From Gallionellaceae bacterium (GTDB taxonomy: Bacteria > Pseudomonadota > Gammaproteobacteria > Burkholderiales > Gallionellaceae): a stretch of 40,448 nucleotides of DNA. A model generated the notes under the pieces. That model did not search any database. It was not told where the DNA came from and was given only the letters and a program-made list of their open reading frames with translations. Positions 39,008-40,448 of this stretch are shown here, in pieces (position 1 is the first letter of the stretch; each line of letters starts with the position of its first letter). The stretch lies in assembly GCA_006218055.1 (NCBI GenBank), contig VBWD01000014.1, positions 1 through 40,448 on the forward strand. The letters are read 5' to 3'. A program made the translations under genes and the position numbers.

Positions 39008-40255
39008 ATGACTCCATACTTCAACTATCAACAAGACTACCTGTTCGTCGAAGACGTGTCCCTGAAGGACATCGCCGAGCGTTTCGGGACGCCCTGTTAC
39101 GTCTATTCGCGCGCGGCCCTGACAGATGGCTATCGTCAGTTCGCCGAAGCGTTCAGGAGTCGTGAGCATCTCATCTGCTACGCAGTGAAAGCCAATTCGA
39201 GCCTAGCTATTCTCAATTTGTTTGCCAAGTTGGGTGCGGGTTTTGATATCGTTTCCGGCGGTGAATTACAGCGTGTGCTGGCGGCAGGTGGCTCGGCCAA
39301 CAAGGTGGTGTTCTCGGGCGTAGGCAAATCGGAGGCGGAGATGAGAGCGGCATTGGAAGCGGGGATACTTTGCTTCAACGTCGAATCAGCACCTGAACTC
39401 GATAGATTGAATGCCGTGGCGGGAAGTATGGGCAAGGTCGCACCGATCAGCCTGCGCGTGAATCCCGATGTAGATGCCAAGACCCACCCCTATATCTCTA
39501 CCGGTCTCAAGCAGAACAAATTCGGCGTGGCCTACACCGAAGCTTTGGCTATCTATCGTAAGGCTGCGGGTATGGCGCACATCAAGATCACTGGGATGGA
39601 TTGCCATATTGGATCGCAGCTTACCGAGACCAGCCCGTTCATCGCAGCGGCGGAAAAGGTATTGGTGCTGGTCGACAAGCTGGCAGTGGAAGGTGTCGTT
39701 CTGGAGCATCTCGATTTGGGCGGTGGATTGGGTATTCGTTATGACGACGAGACTCCGCCGAGCATCTCAGAGTATGCAAAGGCACTGTTAACAGCCCTGC
39801 ATGGCCGTTCAGAAAAACTGATCGTCGAGCCGGGGCGCGTGCTGGTGGGCAATGCAGGCGTGTTGCTGACGCGCATCGAATATCTAAAACACGGCGAAGA
39901 GAAGAATTTTGCCATCGTTGATGCGGCGATGAACGATCTGATGCGCCCAGCACTTTATGACGCGTACCACGCCATTCTCCCGCTGCAGAAAAAGTTTGTG
40001 ACCAGTCACAGCTATGAAGTGGTCGGACCGATCTGCGAGACGGGCGACTTCATCGGCCGTGGGCGTGAAATGCCTGTAGAACAAGGCGATGTGCTGGCAG
40101 TGATGTCGGCGGGGGCGTATGGAATGAGCATGAGTTCGAACTACAACACGCGTCCCCGAGCGGCCGAGGTGATGGTCGATCATGCGCAGACCCACGTCAT
40201 CCGCGAACGGGAAAAAGTGTCGCAATTATTCGCTGCAGAAAAAATCCTCTCGTGA
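39008..40255 (+). CDS. lysA: Diaminopimelate decarboxylase LysA
   Basis: A 415-residue fold-type III PLP enzyme. The PLP lysine is in CYAVKANSS (residue 61), with HIGSQL, EPGRVLVGNAG and GPICETGDFIG of the substrate site after it. It converts meso-diaminopimelate to lysine, the last step of lysine synthesis. It is preceded closely by lptM. Confidence 0.97.
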   Translation: MTPYFNYQQDYLFVEDVSLKDIAERFGTPCYVYSRAALTDGYRQFAEAFRSREHLICYAVKANSSLAILNLFAKLGAGFDIVSGGELQRVLAAGGSANKVVFSGVGKSEAEMRAALEAGILCFNVESAPELDRLNAVAGSMGKVAPISLRVNPDVDAKTHPYISTGLKQNKFGVAYTEALAIYRKAAGMAHIKITGMDCHIGSQLTETSPFIAAAEKVLVLVDKLAVEGVVLEHLDLGGGLGIRYDDETPPSISEYAKALLTALHGRSEKLIVEPGRVLVGNAGVLLTRIEYLKHGEEKNFAIVDAAMNDLMRPALYDAYHAILPLQKKFVTSHSYEVVGPICETGDFIGRGREMPVEQGDVLAVMSAGAYGMSMSSNYNTRPRAAEVMVDHAQTHVIREREKVSQLFAAEKILS

Positions 40256-40282
40256 TTTTTCTCACAAAGATGCACAAACCTG

Positions 40283-40312
40283 TTGCGTAAAAAAAATATT
40301 CGCGCATAGAAT
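40283..40312 (+). promoter_or_regulatory. Candidate sigma-70 promoter for the gene at the right edge
   Basis: TTGCGT (40283-40288) and TAGAAT (40307-40312) are 18 bp apart. The transcript would have a leader of about 110 bases to the ATG at 40430. Confidence 0.5.
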
Positions 40313-40429
40313 GCAAGCACCGCGCGTGTTGGGAGATTTCAAGCAGTCGAAAGACGCATCGGGAGTGCAGTGGTTGCACGAAGAAAAGAAGTACCTGGTT
40401 AGTCCATCAAACTTTAATAAGGAATGAAA

Positions 40430-40448
40430 ATGGCAACTGCAGATACCA
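40430..40448 (+). CDS. Start of an unidentified gene (cut by window edge)
   Basis: ATG at 40430 with AAGGA 6 bases upstream, encoding MATADT before the window ends. Six codons are too few to name it. The clear ribosome site and the upstream promoter support a real start. Confidence 0.5.

Noticed and set aside
40256-40429. Riboswitch or leader RNA downstream of lysA
   Set aside because: I see a promoter and ribosome site for the next gene but no recognisable riboswitch core in the 110-base leader.

Overview
The window reads as chromosomal DNA of a betaproteobacterium, most likely in or near the Gallionellaceae/Nitrosomonadales. The evidence is gene order (kdsD-kdsC-lptC-lptA-lptB-rpoN; miaB-ybeY-corC; cyaY divergent from lptM-lysA), betaproteobacterial protein types, and a highly codon-biased fused cytochrome c-porin of the Cyc2-like kind seen in iron oxidisers. 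The taxon is an inference; no 16S gene is present.

Layout. 1-3749 (minus): LPS transport and Kdo synthesis operon (kdsD, kdsC, lptC, lptA, lptB) running into rpoN, which is cut by the window edge. 3824-5794 (plus): Kef-type cation/proton antiporter. 5894-6616 (minus): type IV pilin-like protein with a clear sigma-54 promoter. 6827-8632 (plus): membrane histidine kinase. 8700-9707: a decayed toxin-antitoxin pair facing an intact one. 9841-9935: cluster of small palindromes. 10175-11407: Cyc2-like cytochrome-porin with an excellent terminator. 11579-12235: antitoxin-like protein paired with a retropepsin-like protease. 12287-16930: hrpA, swollen by in-frame repeats and a DUF559 nuclease cassette. 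16962-18458: mqo. 18535-24670: maeB (frameshifted between its two domains), a small protein, patatin, birA, coaX and a SPOR protein in one tight run. 24740-25322: truncated tRNA-Met, a bidirectional terminator and two paralogous 30-residue membrane proteins. 25509-28138: miaB, ybeY, corC. 28251-30146 (minus): pseudouridine synthase, MarC-family protein and cyclic-nucleotide-binding protein. 30226-37183 (plus): lnt, GIY-YIG protein, glyQ, glyS (split by a MITE-like palindrome), gmhB, plsC, YgjP-like metalloprotease. 37204-38835 (minus): cyaY and a frataxin-like/retropepsin fusion. 38876-40255 (plus): lptM, lysA. 40430 onward: start of an unidentified gene.

Most of the window is envelope biogenesis (LPS, lipoprotein, phospholipid), translation (glyQS, miaB, ybeY) and central metabolism (mqo, maeB, lysA, birA, coaX).

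The unusual content is of four kinds. First, a GC-rich BIME-like palindrome family sits in frame inside protein genes, and inside hrpA it flanks a DUF559 nuclease-like domain. Second, a protein joins a frataxin-like domain, a membrane segment and a retropepsin-like domain, directly beside genuine cyaY. Third, a 141-bp near-palindromic element exactly fills the glyQ-glyS gap. Fourth, there is a tandem pair of strongly ribosome-bound 30-residue membrane proteins next to a broken tRNA-Met.
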